Shown here one piece after another: positions 36,733 to 45,813 of a DNA stretch of 48,065 nt. The notes under the pieces are model-generated. The model saw only the letters and a list, made by a program, of their open reading frames with translations. It was not told the origin of the DNA and made no database searches. Origin of the DNA: an uncultured Bacteroidota bacterium (GTDB taxonomy: Bacteria > Bacteroidota > Bacteroidia > Flavobacteriales > Flavobacteriaceae). The translations under genes were made by a program, and so were the position numbers. Location of the stretch: contig CABYIO010000005.1 of NCBI GenBank assembly GCA_902519075.1, positions 1 to 48,065 of the forward strand. The letters run 5' to 3'. Position 1 is the first letter of the stretch. Each line of letters begins with the position of its first letter.

Positions 36733-37834
36733 TTATTTGTTATTATTATGATTAGAATTAAACATTAAAAATGATTTTAAAAATTCATTAAGATTTCCGT
36801 CTAAGACAGACTCAACATTTCCTGTTTCAGTTCCAGTTCTTAAGTCTTTTATAAGTTTATATGGATGAAGAACATAATTCCTTATCTGACTTCCCCACTC
36901 AATTTTCTTCTTTTCAGATTCTATTTCAGATCTTTTTTCATTTTTCTTCTTTAATTCTATTTCATAAAGCTGTGATTTTAGCATTTGCATCGCCCTAATC
37001 TTGTTATCTAATTGAGATCTAGTTTCAGAACATGTTATCTGAATTCCAGTAGGTTTGTGGGTTAGCTGAACTTTGGTTTCTATTTTGTTAACACTTTGTC
37101 CTCCAGCTCCACTAGATCGTGAAGTATTTATTTCAATATCAGATTGATTGATTTCTATATTAATAGAATCATCAACTAATGGGTAGACATAGACCGATGC
37201 AAAACTGGTGTGTCTTTTTGCATTAGAATCAAATGGGGATATCCTAACTAGTCTATGAACACCATTTTCACCTCTTAACCATCCAAATGCATATTCTCCT
37301 TCAAATTTTAGGGTTACTGTTTTGATTCCCGCAGATTCACCATCTTGTTCATTTAGTTTTGATACTTTAAAATCATTTTTTTCTCCAAACATTACATACA
37401 TTCTCATTAACATCTGAGCCCAATCACAACTTTCTGTGCCACCAGCACCTGCGGTAACCTGTAGTACAGCATCCATGTTATCTGATTCATCAGATAACAT
37501 GGTTTTAAACTCAAGTTCTTTTAAGAATTCTTCTGCCGAATTAAATTGATTTAATAATTCTTCATCGCTACATTCATCATTTTTATTAAAGTCAAATAAA
37601 ATCTCTAAGTCAGAAATATTTTCACTTGATTTAGTAATGTTATCAATCCAGTTTTTTAGGAATTTAATTTTTTTAAGAACTATTTGAGCTTTTGAAGAAT
37701 CATCCCAAAAATCAGGTTTGAGTGTTTTGTTTTCTTCAATTTTCAGAGAGGATTTTTTATTATCAAAGTCAAAGATACCCCCTTAACGCATCCAGGCGAT
37801 TTCTAAGTGATTGTATTTGTTCTAGGGTTATCAC
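36733..37834 (-). CDS. prfB: Peptide chain release factor 2, with programmed +1 frameshift
   Basis: The gene is read in two frames. A GTG at 37834 opens a 21-codon leader frame ([21 protein letters not shown]) that ends at TGA (37769-37771). Shifting +1 at CTT-T continues with DFDNKK from 37770 in a long open frame to 36733, for a total of 366 residues, the normal RF2 length. The body has the stop-codon-reading SPF (199-201) and the catalytic GGQ (244-246, in GAGGQSVNK). It releases chains at UGA and UAA. The frameshift makes RF2 regulate its own synthesis. A truncated reading starting at an internal ATG (37500) would miss domain 1 and is rejected. Confidence 0.97.
37768..37783 (-). promoter_or_regulatory. 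prfB: prfB autoregulatory +1 frameshift site
   Basis: On the minus strand the sequence is AGGGGGTATCTTTGAC. A Shine-Dalgarno-like AGGGGG sits three bases before the slippery CTT, and the in-frame stop TGA is followed by C, the weak-termination context. This is the same arrangement as in E. coli prfB. In the zero frame further stops follow (TGA at codon 24, TAA at codon 25). Confidence 0.95.
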
Positions 37835-37919
37835 GCGGTAAAATTAATACTAATTAAACAAGTTGAGAATATTTTTATTAAAAATTTATATTATGTAGAT
37901 TTAGTAAAAATTTAAAAAG

Positions 37920-40349
37920 ATGTATAAAGTAAAACTCACACTCGCTTTTTTTATTGTTTTGATTAGTTTTTCATTTTCAAATGCAAATGAATTGGATAAA
38001 TTCGCAGGATTTTTTGATTTTTCTTATGATGAATCTAAGGATAAAATTTTCCTTGAGGTTGATAAGCTAGATTATGAGTTTCTTTACATTGGATCACTTG
38101 CTTCAGGAATTGGTTCAAATGATATTGGTTTAGATAGAGGTCAATTAGGATTAGAAAAGTTGGTCAAATTTGTAAAAAAAGGTAATAAAATCTTGTTGGT
38201 TGAGCCGAACCTATACTACAGAGCCCAAACTGAAAATATTAGTGAGAAAAAAAGTGTTGAACAAGCTTTTGCAAAATCTGTAATTTTCGGATTTGAGATT
38301 GTTGAAACAAATGATGAACATTATTTAATTGATTTTACCCCTTTTTTGTTGTATGATAGACATGGAGTAGCAAAAAGATTAAGAGATTTAAAACAAGGCT
38401 CATATAAAGTTGATAAATCTAAAAGTGCGATTGAAATTTTCAACACTAAGGCGTTTCCTGAAAATATCGAATTTGAAGCTTTATTGACTTTCTCAGGTGA
38501 GGCAAAGGGTAGCATGATAAGAAGTGTTGCTCCTGATCCTGACAATGTATCGGTTGTACAACATCACTCTTTTATAAAGCTTCCTGACAACAATTATCAG
38601 CCAAGAAAATTTGATCCTAGAAGTGGAGCTATATCTATTTCATTTATGGACTATTCAACCCCAATTGACAAGCCAATCACAAAAAAATTCGTCATTAGGC
38701 ATAGATTAGAAAAGAAAAATCCAGAACTAGAAATTTCTGAAGCAGTTGAACCAATTATTTATTACTTAGATCCAGGAACACCAGAGCCTGTCAAGAGTGC
38801 TTTATTAGATGGTGGAAAATGGTGGAATCAGGCATATGAATCTATTGGTTTTAAAGATGCTTTTCAGGTTAAAATGCTTCCAGAAGGCGCACATCCATTA
38901 GATTGCAGGTATAATGTTATTCAATGGGTTCATCGCTCTACTAGAGGATGGAGTTATGGTGCTAGTGTAGTTGATCCAAGAACTGGTGAGATTATTAAAG
39001 GTCACGTAAGCTTAGGTAGTCTTCGAATTAGGCAGGATTATATGATAGCTCAAGCATTAACCAATGAACCATTCGCCTCTAAAAATAATAACAATAAAAT
39101 GATGGAATTAGCCATAGCCAGAATAAGACAGTTAAGTGCTCATGAGATAGGGCATACAATCGGATTTGCCCACAATTTTGCAGCAAGTACAAATGATAGG
39201 GCTTCAGTTATGGATTATCCTCATCCGTTGGTAAATTTAATCGATGATGAAATTGTTTTTGACGACGCTTATGATACTGGAATTGGAGATTGGGATAAAG
39301 TTACTGTTGCATATAGCTACAGTGATTTTAGATCAGATCAAAATGAAGATTTTGAGTTAAATAAAATATTGGAAAATTCAACTAGTGATGGTTTAAGATT
39401 TATTAGTGATTATGATGCTAGATCAATTGATGGTTCCCATGCATATGCTCACTTATGGGATAATGGAGAAACCGCATATTCTGGACTAGATAAAGTAATA
39501 GATATTAGAAAAAAGGCAATTGAAAACTTTTCAGAGTATAATGTTCCAGAAGGTACACCAAATTCAGTATTGGAGGACGTTTTTGTTCCATTGTACTTTT
39601 TCCACAGATATCAGACTGAAGCTACTGTAAAGTTAATTGGAGGTATGGATTACAATTATTCTTTGGCTGGAGATAATCAGCAAGACTACTATTATATCAA
39701 AAAACTCAATCAAATACAGGCTTTAAATTCATTAATGAAAACATTACACCCTGATTTTTTAGCAATTCCAAAGGGTAAATTACAATTGTTTCCCCCAAGG
39801 GCATTTGGATACCCAAGAACAAGAGAATCGTTTAAGTCTAACCTAGGTGTTGCTTTTGATCCTTTTTCGGTTGCTGAAACATCTGCTGATATGACCTTAA
39901 GTTTAATTTTAAGGCCTAAAAGACTAAACCGATTAATATTACAGCATTCATTAGATAATTCAAATCTGAGCCTTGATGAACTATATGATTTGATATTAAA
40001 GAAAACGATCTTTTTCAAGTCTTCTAATATTACAGAATTAGAAGATTCCTATCTTGAGGAGATTCAACATATAGTCAATACTACTTTTTTAAAGAATGTT
40101 TTTAATGTTATTAATAGTTCAAGCAGTTATTCTCAGGTAAAAAGCATAAGTAATGAATTAGTAAGAAAAATTTCTTCAGAACTATCATCAAAAAGAAGAA
40201 AGGACTATAAACTTTCAAAATATTACGGTCATTATCTTGAGATGATAAGTAATTTTCATAAAGATCCTAAAGAATACGAAATCATTGATTCGTTAAAAAT
40301 ACCTGACGGTTCCCCTATTGGAACAGATAATTGCAGCCATTTCCAATAA
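37920..40349 (+). CDS. Exported zinc-dependent metalloprotease (DUF5117/DUF5118 type)
   Basis: 809 residues with a signal peptide (MYKVKLTLAFFIVLISFSFSNANE). A beta-rich N-terminal domain (about 30-270, FIKLPDNNYQPRKFDPRSGAISI) precedes the catalytic part. The zinc motif HEIGHTIGFAHN begins at residue 407, with the third ligand His and a following Asn as in the extended HExxHxxGxxH metzincin motif. The C-terminal half (about 450-800) is a family-specific region. These DUF5117 proteins are common in Bacteroidota envelopes and presumably digest extracellular or periplasmic protein. Its stop is one base before the threonine aldolase start. Confidence 0.9.
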   Translation: MYKVKLTLAFFIVLISFSFSNANELDKFAGFFDFSYDESKDKIFLEVDKLDYEFLYIGSLASGIGSNDIGLDRGQLGLEKLVKFVKKGNKILLVEPNLYYRAQTENISEKKSVEQAFAKSVIFGFEIVETNDEHYLIDFTPFLLYDRHGVAKRLRDLKQGSYKVDKSKSAIEIFNTKAFPENIEFEALLTFSGEAKGSMIRSVAPDPDNVSVVQHHSFIKLPDNNYQPRKFDPRSGAISISFMDYSTPIDKPITKKFVIRHRLEKKNPELEISEAVEPIIYYLDPGTPEPVKSALLDGGKWWNQAYESIGFKDAFQVKMLPEGAHPLDCRYNVIQWVHRSTRGWSYGASVVDPRTGEIIKGHVSLGSLRIRQDYMIAQALTNEPFASKNNNNKMMELAIARIRQLSAHEIGHTIGFAHNFAASTNDRASVMDYPHPLVNLIDDEIVFDDAYDTGIGDWDKVTVAYSYSDFRSDQNEDFELNKILENSTSDGLRFISDYDARSIDGSHAYAHLWDNGETAYSGLDKVIDIRKKAIENFSEYNVPEGTPNSVLEDVFVPLYFFHRYQTEATVKLIGGMDYNYSLAGDNQQDYYYIKKLNQIQALNSLMKTLHPDFLAIPKGKLQLFPPRAFGYPRTRESFKSNLGVAFDPFSVAETSADMTLSLILRPKRLNRLILQHSLDNSNLSLDELYDLILKKTIFFKSSNITELEDSYLEEIQHIVNTTFLKNVFNVINSSSSYSQVKSISNELVRKISSELSSKRRKDYKLSKYYGHYLEMISNFHKDPKEYEIIDSLKIPDGSPIGTDNCSHFQ

Positions 40350-40350
40350 A

Positions 40351-41373
40351 ATGATAGATTTAAGAAGTGATACGATAACGAAACCATGTGATAAAATGCT
40401 TGACTTTATGCTCCATGCTAAAGTTGGAGATGATGTATATGGGGAGGATCCAACTGTAAAAGAGTTAGAAAATAAAATAGCTAATTTTTTTGGAATGGAA
40501 AGTGCAATGTTTTTTCCATCTGGAACAATGGCTAATCAAACTGCTGTAAAAATTCACACAAACCCAGGTGATCAGGTTGTTGCTCATGAATATTCCCATG
40601 TTTACAATTATGAAGGAGGTGGAGCTTCTTTTAACAGTGGTGTGTCGTTCAAGCTTCTTCAAGGTCAAAAAGGTATGTTTAATCCAGATCAATTAAAATA
40701 TGCAATAAATCCAAAGAATTTTTATCACTCACCATTGACAAAATTAGTTTCATTGGAAAATACTACGAACAAAGGTGGTGGACATTGTTGGGATGTCAAA
40801 CATTTTGAGGAAATAAAAACAATATGTGATGAAAATGAGCTTGGATTACACATGGATGGAGCTAGGGTGTGGAACTCAATAGTTGCTAAAGATAACAACC
40901 CTGAATTGTATGGAGATTATTTTGATACCGTCTCTGTCTGTTTAAGTAAAGGACTTGGTTGTCCTGTAGGCTCTGTATTAGCAGGAAGAAAACAATTTAT
41001 AGATAAGGCATTAAGGGTTAGAAAAATTTTAGGTGGAGGAATGCGTCAAGCAGGCTATTTAGCAGCAGCAGGACTGTATGCTATTGAAAACAATTTACAA
41101 AGACTTTCTGTTGATCACCAAAGAGCTAAAGAGATTGCATCAAGTTTTTTATCTAAGGATTGTATAAATAGTGTAAATGATGTAGAAACAAATATCATAA
41201 TACTAGAGCTTGAAGATTCTGTAGATAGGCAAACATTTGTAAATTATTTTTCTGATAAAGAAATTTTATTTGATTGGAATTCAATGGGATTCAAAAAAAT
41301 AAGAATTGTAACACATCTAAATTACAGTGAACAAGATCATAAACACCTCCTTAATGTTGTCGATAACTTATAG
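40351..41373 (+). CDS. ltaE: Low-specificity L-threonine aldolase
   Basis: 340 residues from the ATG at 40351, which yields the canonical MIDLRSDTITKP; a start upstream at 40318 (adding eleven residues within the protease gene) is rejected. The fold-type I PLP enzyme shows DVYGEDPTV, FFPSGTMANQ, LHMDGARVWN and the PLP lysine in CLSKGLGCPVGS. It cleaves threonine or allo-threonine to glycine and acetaldehyde. It follows the metalloprotease by one base, so it is cotranscribed, although the two have no obvious shared role. Confidence 0.92.
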   Translation: MIDLRSDTITKPCDKMLDFMLHAKVGDDVYGEDPTVKELENKIANFFGMESAMFFPSGTMANQTAVKIHTNPGDQVVAHEYSHVYNYEGGGASFNSGVSFKLLQGQKGMFNPDQLKYAINPKNFYHSPLTKLVSLENTTNKGGGHCWDVKHFEEIKTICDENELGLHMDGARVWNSIVAKDNNPELYGDYFDTVSVCLSKGLGCPVGSVLAGRKQFIDKALRVRKILGGGMRQAGYLAAAGLYAIENNLQRLSVDHQRAKEIASSFLSKDCINSVNDVETNIIILELEDSVDRQTFVNYFSDKEILFDWNSMGFKKIRIVTHLNYSEQDHKHLLNVVDNL

Positions 41374-41404
41374 CAGATAATTTAAAAATCAGCTCAAAAA
41401 CACT

Positions 41405-41412
41405 TATTTTTG
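41405..41412 (+). promoter_or_regulatory. Candidate -7 element TATTTTTG before the cysteate-synthase-like gene
   Basis: TATTTTTG matches TAnnTTTG and ends 29 bases before the ATG at 41442, in the 68-base gap after the aldolase. No -33 box is evident. It suggests that the two-gene lipid unit has its own start of transcription. Confidence 0.4.
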
Positions 41413-41441
41413 TATTGCTCTAAAACAATTGTTTTTCATTG

Positions 41442-42485
41442 ATGAAAAAAAATAAAAATGTAGTCAATAATTTATTGGAGCTTGTGGGAAATACCCCTAT
41501 GGTAAAAATTGATAATTTAACCAGAGACTTTTCGGGTACTTTCCTTGCTAAGCTTGAATCGGCTAATCCAGGTCACTCTTCAAAAGATAGAATTGCTTTA
41601 CATATTGTTGAGAGTGCTGAAAAAAAAGGGATTCTAAAACCCGGTGATACCATTATTGAAACCACATCAGGAAATACCGGATTTAGTCTAGCAATGGTGT
41701 CATTAATTAAAGGATACAAATGTATTTTGGCTGTGTCTTCTAAATCATCAAGTGATAAGATTGATATGTTAAAAGCAATGGGTGCTAAAGTGTATGTATG
41801 TCCTGCAAACGTATCTGCTGATGATCCAAGATCGTATTATGAGGTTGCAAAAAGGCTTCACAGTGAAATTAAGGGGTCAATTTACATTAATCAATATTTT
41901 AATGATTTAAATGCAGATGCACATTACTCATCAACAGGACCTGAGATTTGGAATCAAACTGATGGAGATATTACCCATTTAATTGTCTGTAGTGGTACTG
42001 GTGGTACAATTTCAGGAACAGCTAGGTATCTAAAGGAAAAAAACCCAAATATTAAAGTTATTGGAGTTGATGCGTATGGGTCAGTTCTTAAGAAATATCA
42101 CGAAACAGGAGAGTTTGATGAAAATGAAATATATCCATATAGAATTGAAGGTCTTGGAAAAAATCTAATACCATCTGTAACTGATTTCGAAATCATCGAT
42201 AGATATATTAAGGTTACTGATGAGGATAGTGCACATTCTGCCAGACAGCTTGTTAAATATGAAGGCATTTTTGTTGGTTACACAAGTGGTGCAGCATTTC
42301 AAGCAGTTAAGCAACTTAATGATGAAAAAGAATTTAATAAGACAGATGTTATTGTGGTAATTTTCCCTGATCATGGTTCAAGGTATTTAAGTAAAATTTA
42401 TAGTGATAAGTGGATGGAAAATCAAGGATTTTCAGATTCAAAAAGAGAAATTAATAATAACGATATACAATATATTAGAAAATAA
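41442..42485 (+). CDS. Cystathionine beta-synthase-family PLP enzyme, probable cysteate synthase
   Basis: 347 residues from the ATG at 41442; the TTG at 41439 adds one Met and is not needed. Fold-type II enzyme: [13 protein letters not shown] lysine Lys48 in [23 protein letters not shown], the phosphate loop [11 protein letters not shown] and C-terminal [11 protein letters not shown]. By fold alone it could be cysteine or cystathionine synthase. Two points favour cysteate synthase of sulfonolipid (capnine) synthesis, which makes L-cysteate from phosphoserine and sulfite: the next gene, which overlaps by one base (TAATG), is an acyltransferase of the type that condenses cysteate with a fatty acyl group, and the pair recurs in Flavobacteriia. 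The role is an inference. Confidence 0.85.
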   Translation: MKKNKNVVNNLLELVGNTPMVKIDNLTRDFSGTFLAKLESANPGHSSKDRIALHIVESAEKKGILKPGDTIIETTSGNTGFSLAMVSLIKGYKCILAVSSKSSSDKIDMLKAMGAKVYVCPANVSADDPRSYYEVAKRLHSEIKGSIYINQYFNDLNADAHYSSTGPEIWNQTDGDITHLIVCSGTGGTISGTARYLKEKNPNIKVIGVDAYGSVLKKYHETGEFDENEIYPYRIEGLGKNLIPSVTDFEIIDRYIKVTDEDSAHSARQLVKYEGIFVGYTSGAAFQAVKQLNDEKEFNKTDVIVVIFPDHGSRYLSKIYSDKWMENQGFSDSKREINNNDIQYIRK

Positions 42486-43729
42486 TGAGAGATTTATTTG
42501 ATAGAATGCGTCAGGACAAAGGGCCCTTAGGAAAATGGGCTGATATTGCTGAAGGATATTTTGCTTTTCCGAAGCTTGAAGGTCCGATTTCAAACAGAAT
42601 GAATTTTAATGGAAAAGAAGTAATTACTTGGAGTGTTAATGACTATTTGGGATTAGCAAATGATCCAGAAGTACGAAGAGTTGACGCAGAAGCCGCTGCT
42701 AAGTATGGTTCAGCTTATCCAATGGGTGCAAGATTAATGTCAGGTCATACAGATTTGCATGAAAAACTTCAAAATCAGTTGGCTGAGTTTGTTAATAAAG
42801 AAGCCGCATATGTATTAAATTTCGGATATCAGGGTATATTATCAACTATTGATTCTTTGGTTAGTAAAAATGATGTTATTGTTTATGATATTGATTCTCA
42901 TGCTTGTATTATTGATGGGGTTCGACTTCATCTTGGAAAAAGGTTTACTTATCAACATAATGATATGGAAAGCCTTGAAAAAAATCTAAATAGAGCAACC
43001 AAAATAGCTGAAGAAACTAACGGAGGGGTTTTAGTCATCTCAGAAGGTGTTTTTGGAATGAGAGGTGAACAAGGTAAATTAAAGGAGATTGTTGAGCTTA
43101 AGAAAAAATTTAAATTCAGATTACTTGTTGATGATGCTCATGGGTTTGGAACCCTAGGTAAGACCGGGGCTGGAGCAGGTGAAGAGCAAGGAGTTCAAGA
43201 TGAAATTGATGTGTATTTTGCCACTTTTGCTAAATCCTTAGCCAGTACAGGAGCATTTATAGCGTCTGATAAAGAGATTATAGATTTTTTGAAATATAAT
43301 ATGAGATCCCAAGTTTTTGCAAAATCTTTACAAATGCAATTAGTCGAAGGCATTTTAAAGAGACTAGAAATGTTAAGAACTAGGCCTGAATTTAAACAAA
43401 AGCTTTGGGATAACGTAAATAAACTCCAATCTGGATTAATGGAAAGAGGTTTTGATATTGGTACAACACAAAGTTGTGTTACTCCTGTTTACTTAAAAGG
43501 ATCGGTTCCAGAAGCTATGGCATTGGTTAAAGATTTAAGAGAGAATCACAAGATATTTTGCTCTATAGTAGTTTATCCGGTAATTCCAAAGGGTTTGATT
43601 CTACTTAGGCTTATTCCAACTGCTTCGCACAACTTTGATGATATTCAGGAAACTTTAGAAGCTTTCTCTTCAATTAGGGAAAGATTAGTCACAGGGGTTT
43701 ATAAAAAACTATCTGTAAGCCTAGGCTAA
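42485..43729 (+). CDS. Alpha-oxoamine synthase (serine palmitoyltransferase-like), probable cysteate fatty-acyltransferase
   Basis: 414 residues of the Spt/KBL/BioF family. PLP-site features are His139 in DSHACIIDGV, Asp216-His219 in LLVDDAHGFGTLG and the Schiff-base Lys250 in ATFAKSLAST. The long N-terminus (LFDRMRQDKGPLGKWAD) is typical of the Bacteroidota Spt-like group rather than of BioF. Such enzymes join an amino acid and an acyl thioester with loss of CO2. Beside a cysteate-synthase-like gene the likely reaction is cysteate plus a branched acyl-CoA or acyl-ACP to 3-ketocapnine, the base of sulfonolipids, which are linked to gliding in Flavobacterium. Serine palmitoyl transfer (sphingolipid) is the main alternative. 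Confidence 0.88.
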   Translation: MRDLFDRMRQDKGPLGKWADIAEGYFAFPKLEGPISNRMNFNGKEVITWSVNDYLGLANDPEVRRVDAEAAAKYGSAYPMGARLMSGHTDLHEKLQNQLAEFVNKEAAYVLNFGYQGILSTIDSLVSKNDVIVYDIDSHACIIDGVRLHLGKRFTYQHNDMESLEKNLNRATKIAEETNGGVLVISEGVFGMRGEQGKLKEIVELKKKFKFRLLVDDAHGFGTLGKTGAGAGEEQGVQDEIDVYFATFAKSLASTGAFIASDKEIIDFLKYNMRSQVFAKSLQMQLVEGILKRLEMLRTRPEFKQKLWDNVNKLQSGLMERGFDIGTTQSCVTPVYLKGSVPEAMALVKDLRENHKIFCSIVVYPVIPKGLILLRLIPTASHNFDDIQETLEAFSSIRERLVTGVYKKLSVSLG

Positions 43730-44847
43730 TTGAGGTTAAGCTTATAAGTCGATCTAGTTTTAATTAGTTTTGGATTGAAATTTTTCCATATTTTATCAAT
43801 TGATATATTATCAGTTAACTCAGGTGTTCTCCTGCAAATTTGTATACCCTTTCCTTTAAGTGTTTGAATAAATGAATTAAATATTATTGCAGTAACTCCA
43901 AGTTTCTGATAATTTGGATCAATACCAATTAGATATAAAGTGACATCTTTATTAAATTTCTTAGCCCATAATAGATTTAAAAATCCAAAGGGAAACAATT
44001 TACCATTCATTCTTTGCAAAGCTTTGGCAAAAGAAGGCATTATAATGGCAAAAGCAACAATTTCTTTATTTTCATTTTCAACAAACTTTATATACTCAGG
44101 GTTTATAAACTTTATATATTTTTCTTTCATAAATTCTTTTTGCTCCTGATTTATTTTAACAAATGAAGATAGTTTAGCATAAGATCTATTAAATAGGTCA
44201 AACATATCATTTGTTCTTTTCATTACTTCGTTAGTAGAAGTAAAATTGACTTCACTTAATTTATTTCTGGTTTTTACAATTCTACTCATCTTTTCATAGT
44301 AAGCTGTGTCAATTTCTTTAAACATAAATGTTTTTTCATGAAAGTTTTTTTCAGAGGTTAATCCATATTTTTCATAGTGATTTACATAATAACTGTGATT
44401 ATATGCTGTTATCATAGTTCCGATTATCTCAAATCCACTTGTAAGTACTCCAACTTTATCCAAGTTGCTAAAGCCCATTGGCCCCTCCATGTATTTAAGT
44501 TTATTTTTGTTACCAGACTCTACAACTTTATCTAGAAGCACTTTACTTACATCAAAATCATCTATAAAATCAAACCAACCAAATCTTATCTTACTCGTTT
44601 TTTGTTCGTTTACCTCATACCAGTTTATAATAACTGCTATTCTTCCAACTATTTCATTATTTTTTGATGCCATATACAAATCAACATCAGCATTTTTAAG
44701 ATTAGGATTTAAATCCTTGTTGAAACTATTAATTTCCTGTTCAATAATAGGGGGGACCCAGTATTTTGAACCTTTATATAATTTAAATGGAAACATAACA
44801 AATTCTCTTAACTCTGAATTGTTAGAAACCTTTATAATATCAATCAT
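43726..44847 (-). CDS. GNAT-fold acyltransferase-like protein, candidate lipid N-acyltransferase
   Basis: 373 residues. The start (FPFKLYKGSKYWVPPIIEQE) is a hallmark of a conserved Bacteroidota family that I know only as hypothetical or GNAT. The C-terminal third has a GNAT-like acyl-CoA loop, LIGIDPNYQKLGVTAIIFNSFI (about residues 308-328), and an earlier EGPMGFSN..KVGVL segment is also conserved. The enzyme reaction is not established. It is coupled (4-base overlap) to the outer-membrane protein upstream and convergent to the Spt-like gene, with a 4-base overlap. Since capnine must be N-acylated to give a mature sulfonolipid, this is a candidate for that step. Confident that it is a gene; moderate for GNAT fold; low for role. 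Confidence 0.7.
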   Translation of the reverse strand: MIDIIKVSNNSELREFVMFPFKLYKGSKYWVPPIIEQEINSFNKDLNPNLKNADVDLYMASKNNEIVGRIAVIINWYEVNEQKTSKIRFGWFDFIDDFDVSKVLLDKVVESGNKNKLKYMEGPMGFSNLDKVGVLTSGFEIIGTMITAYNHSYYVNHYEKYGLTSEKNFHEKTFMFKEIDTAYYEKMSRIVKTRNKLSEVNFTSTNEVMKRTNDMFDLFNRSYAKLSSFVKINQEQKEFMKEKYIKFINPEYIKFVENENKEIVAFAIIMPSFAKALQRMNGKLFPFGFLNLLWAKKFNKDVTLYLIGIDPNYQKLGVTAIIFNSFIQTLKGKGIQICRRTPELTDNISIDKIWKNFNPKLIKTRSTYKLNLN

Positions 44848-45716
44848 TTTATTGGATTTAAATTAAGTCTATAGCTCAAGCCAAGGCCCAAATTAAATAT
44901 TTGTGGAGTGTCTTTAAAGTTTACACTAACACCTGTATCAATTTGAAGATTATCACTAAATAGATATGCGACCCCGAAATTCATTTTGTTTTCAGCATAA
45001 AAATCACTCTTTATTCCATGGGTTTCAATAAATCCAATCATACTTTCACTAAACGCGTGGGTTAGTGAAACGATATATTCGAAATCATTTTGTGATGAAC
45101 CAATTCTCTCAAAGATTAAATTTGTAGTAATAACGGATCTGTATGTGATATTGCTTTGAGTGAAAATTGCTGCTGATGGATTGATACCACTCACATTCGT
45201 ATTTGTGTATGGATTATTTCTTGAATCCAAATTTATTCCAACGTATGCTGAAATTGCCGGAATAAGATTTTTCCATTTAAATTTTTTATCTGCAAAATAA
45301 CTGTATACGTTGGGTTTTTCAACTTGACCTTTTTTTGGGTCATAAATTAGATATTTAGCTCCAATTTTAAATTTCTTAAAGTTTTTTCTGTCAAAACTAT
45401 TAGAGGGTGAATATCGATTATCTGTAAAATTATCTGCCTGATATATTCCATCTATAATCATCTCTAGTTTATCATATAGAAACCCATATCTAATTTTAAA
45501 GTCTGCCCCAAAGCCTTTAACCTTGTAGTTCAATAATTGATGCTGCTCATTAGTGTAATAAAAACCGTTTTCAAGTTGTAGTATATTTTTACCTACAGAG
45601 AAAGCGCCAGATGAGCTGCCTGGTCTATTTGAATTAATTATTTCAGTATACTGTGAGTAACTGAAATCAAATTTTAAAATAAAAATAATCAGAAAAGAAA
45701 CAAAAAGTCTATTCAC
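44844..45716 (-). CDS. Outer-membrane beta-barrel protein (MetA-pathway/transporter-like family)
   Basis: 290 residues with a signal peptide ending near FSYSQ (about residue 21). The segment IINSNRPGSSSGAFSVGKNILQLENGFYY, followed by alternating aromatic strands and an ending YRLNLNP, is the pattern of the Bacteroidota family annotated as transporter or phenol-degradation MetA-pathway outer-membrane protein (PF13557-like). It likely forms a 10-14 strand barrel. Function unknown. It is upstream of, and overlapped by, the GNAT gene, so the pair is translated together. A TATCTTTG element lies 17 bases before its start. Confidence 0.78.
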   Translation of the reverse strand: MNRLFVSFLIIFILKFDFSYSQYTEIINSNRPGSSSGAFSVGKNILQLENGFYYTNEQHQLLNYKVKGFGADFKIRYGFLYDKLEMIIDGIYQADNFTDNRYSPSNSFDRKNFKKFKIGAKYLIYDPKKGQVEKPNVYSYFADKKFKWKNLIPAISAYVGINLDSRNNPYTNTNVSGINPSAAIFTQSNITYRSVITTNLIFERIGSSQNDFEYIVSLTHAFSESMIGFIETHGIKSDFYAENKMNFGVAYLFSDNLQIDTGVSVNFKDTPQIFNLGLGLSYRLNLNPIK

Positions 45717-45732
45717 AACAAAATATATAATA

Positions 45733-45740
45733 CAAAGATA
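45733..45740 (-). promoter_or_regulatory. Candidate -7 element TATCTTTG of the barrel-GNAT pair
   Basis: On the minus strand TATCTTTG is an exact TAnnTTTG match, ending 16 bases before the start codon at 45716. No matching -33 box is seen at 17-23 bases. Confidence 0.45.
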
Positions 45741-45789
45741 AATCTAATAAATTAATAAGATATTAACTTTTTTTGAATTCTTATAGTTG

Positions 45790-45797
45790 TAAATTTG
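45790..45797 (+). promoter_or_regulatory. Candidate -7 element TAAATTTG before the DUF4834 gene
   Basis: TAAATTTG fits TAnnTTTG and lies 16 bases before the ATG at 45814. A TTTG at 45772-45775 is only 14 bases away, closer than usual. Confidence 0.4.
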
Positions 45798-45813
45798 CAA
45801 TTAAATTACAGAG

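Noticed and set aside
36733-37500. A short release factor starting at an internal ATG
   Set aside because: The full protein is recovered by the +1 frameshift from a GTG at 37834, so this is not a truncated or broken gene.
40318-40350. Upstream start for threonine aldolase
   Set aside because: It lies inside the metalloprotease gene and precedes the conserved MIDLRSDT by nonconserved residues.
43718-43727. Perfect palindrome AGCCTAGGCT at the end of the Spt-like gene
   Set aside because: It has no loop, so it cannot form a terminator hairpin as it stands, and it lies in coding sequence of two overlapping genes; chance is the simpler reading.
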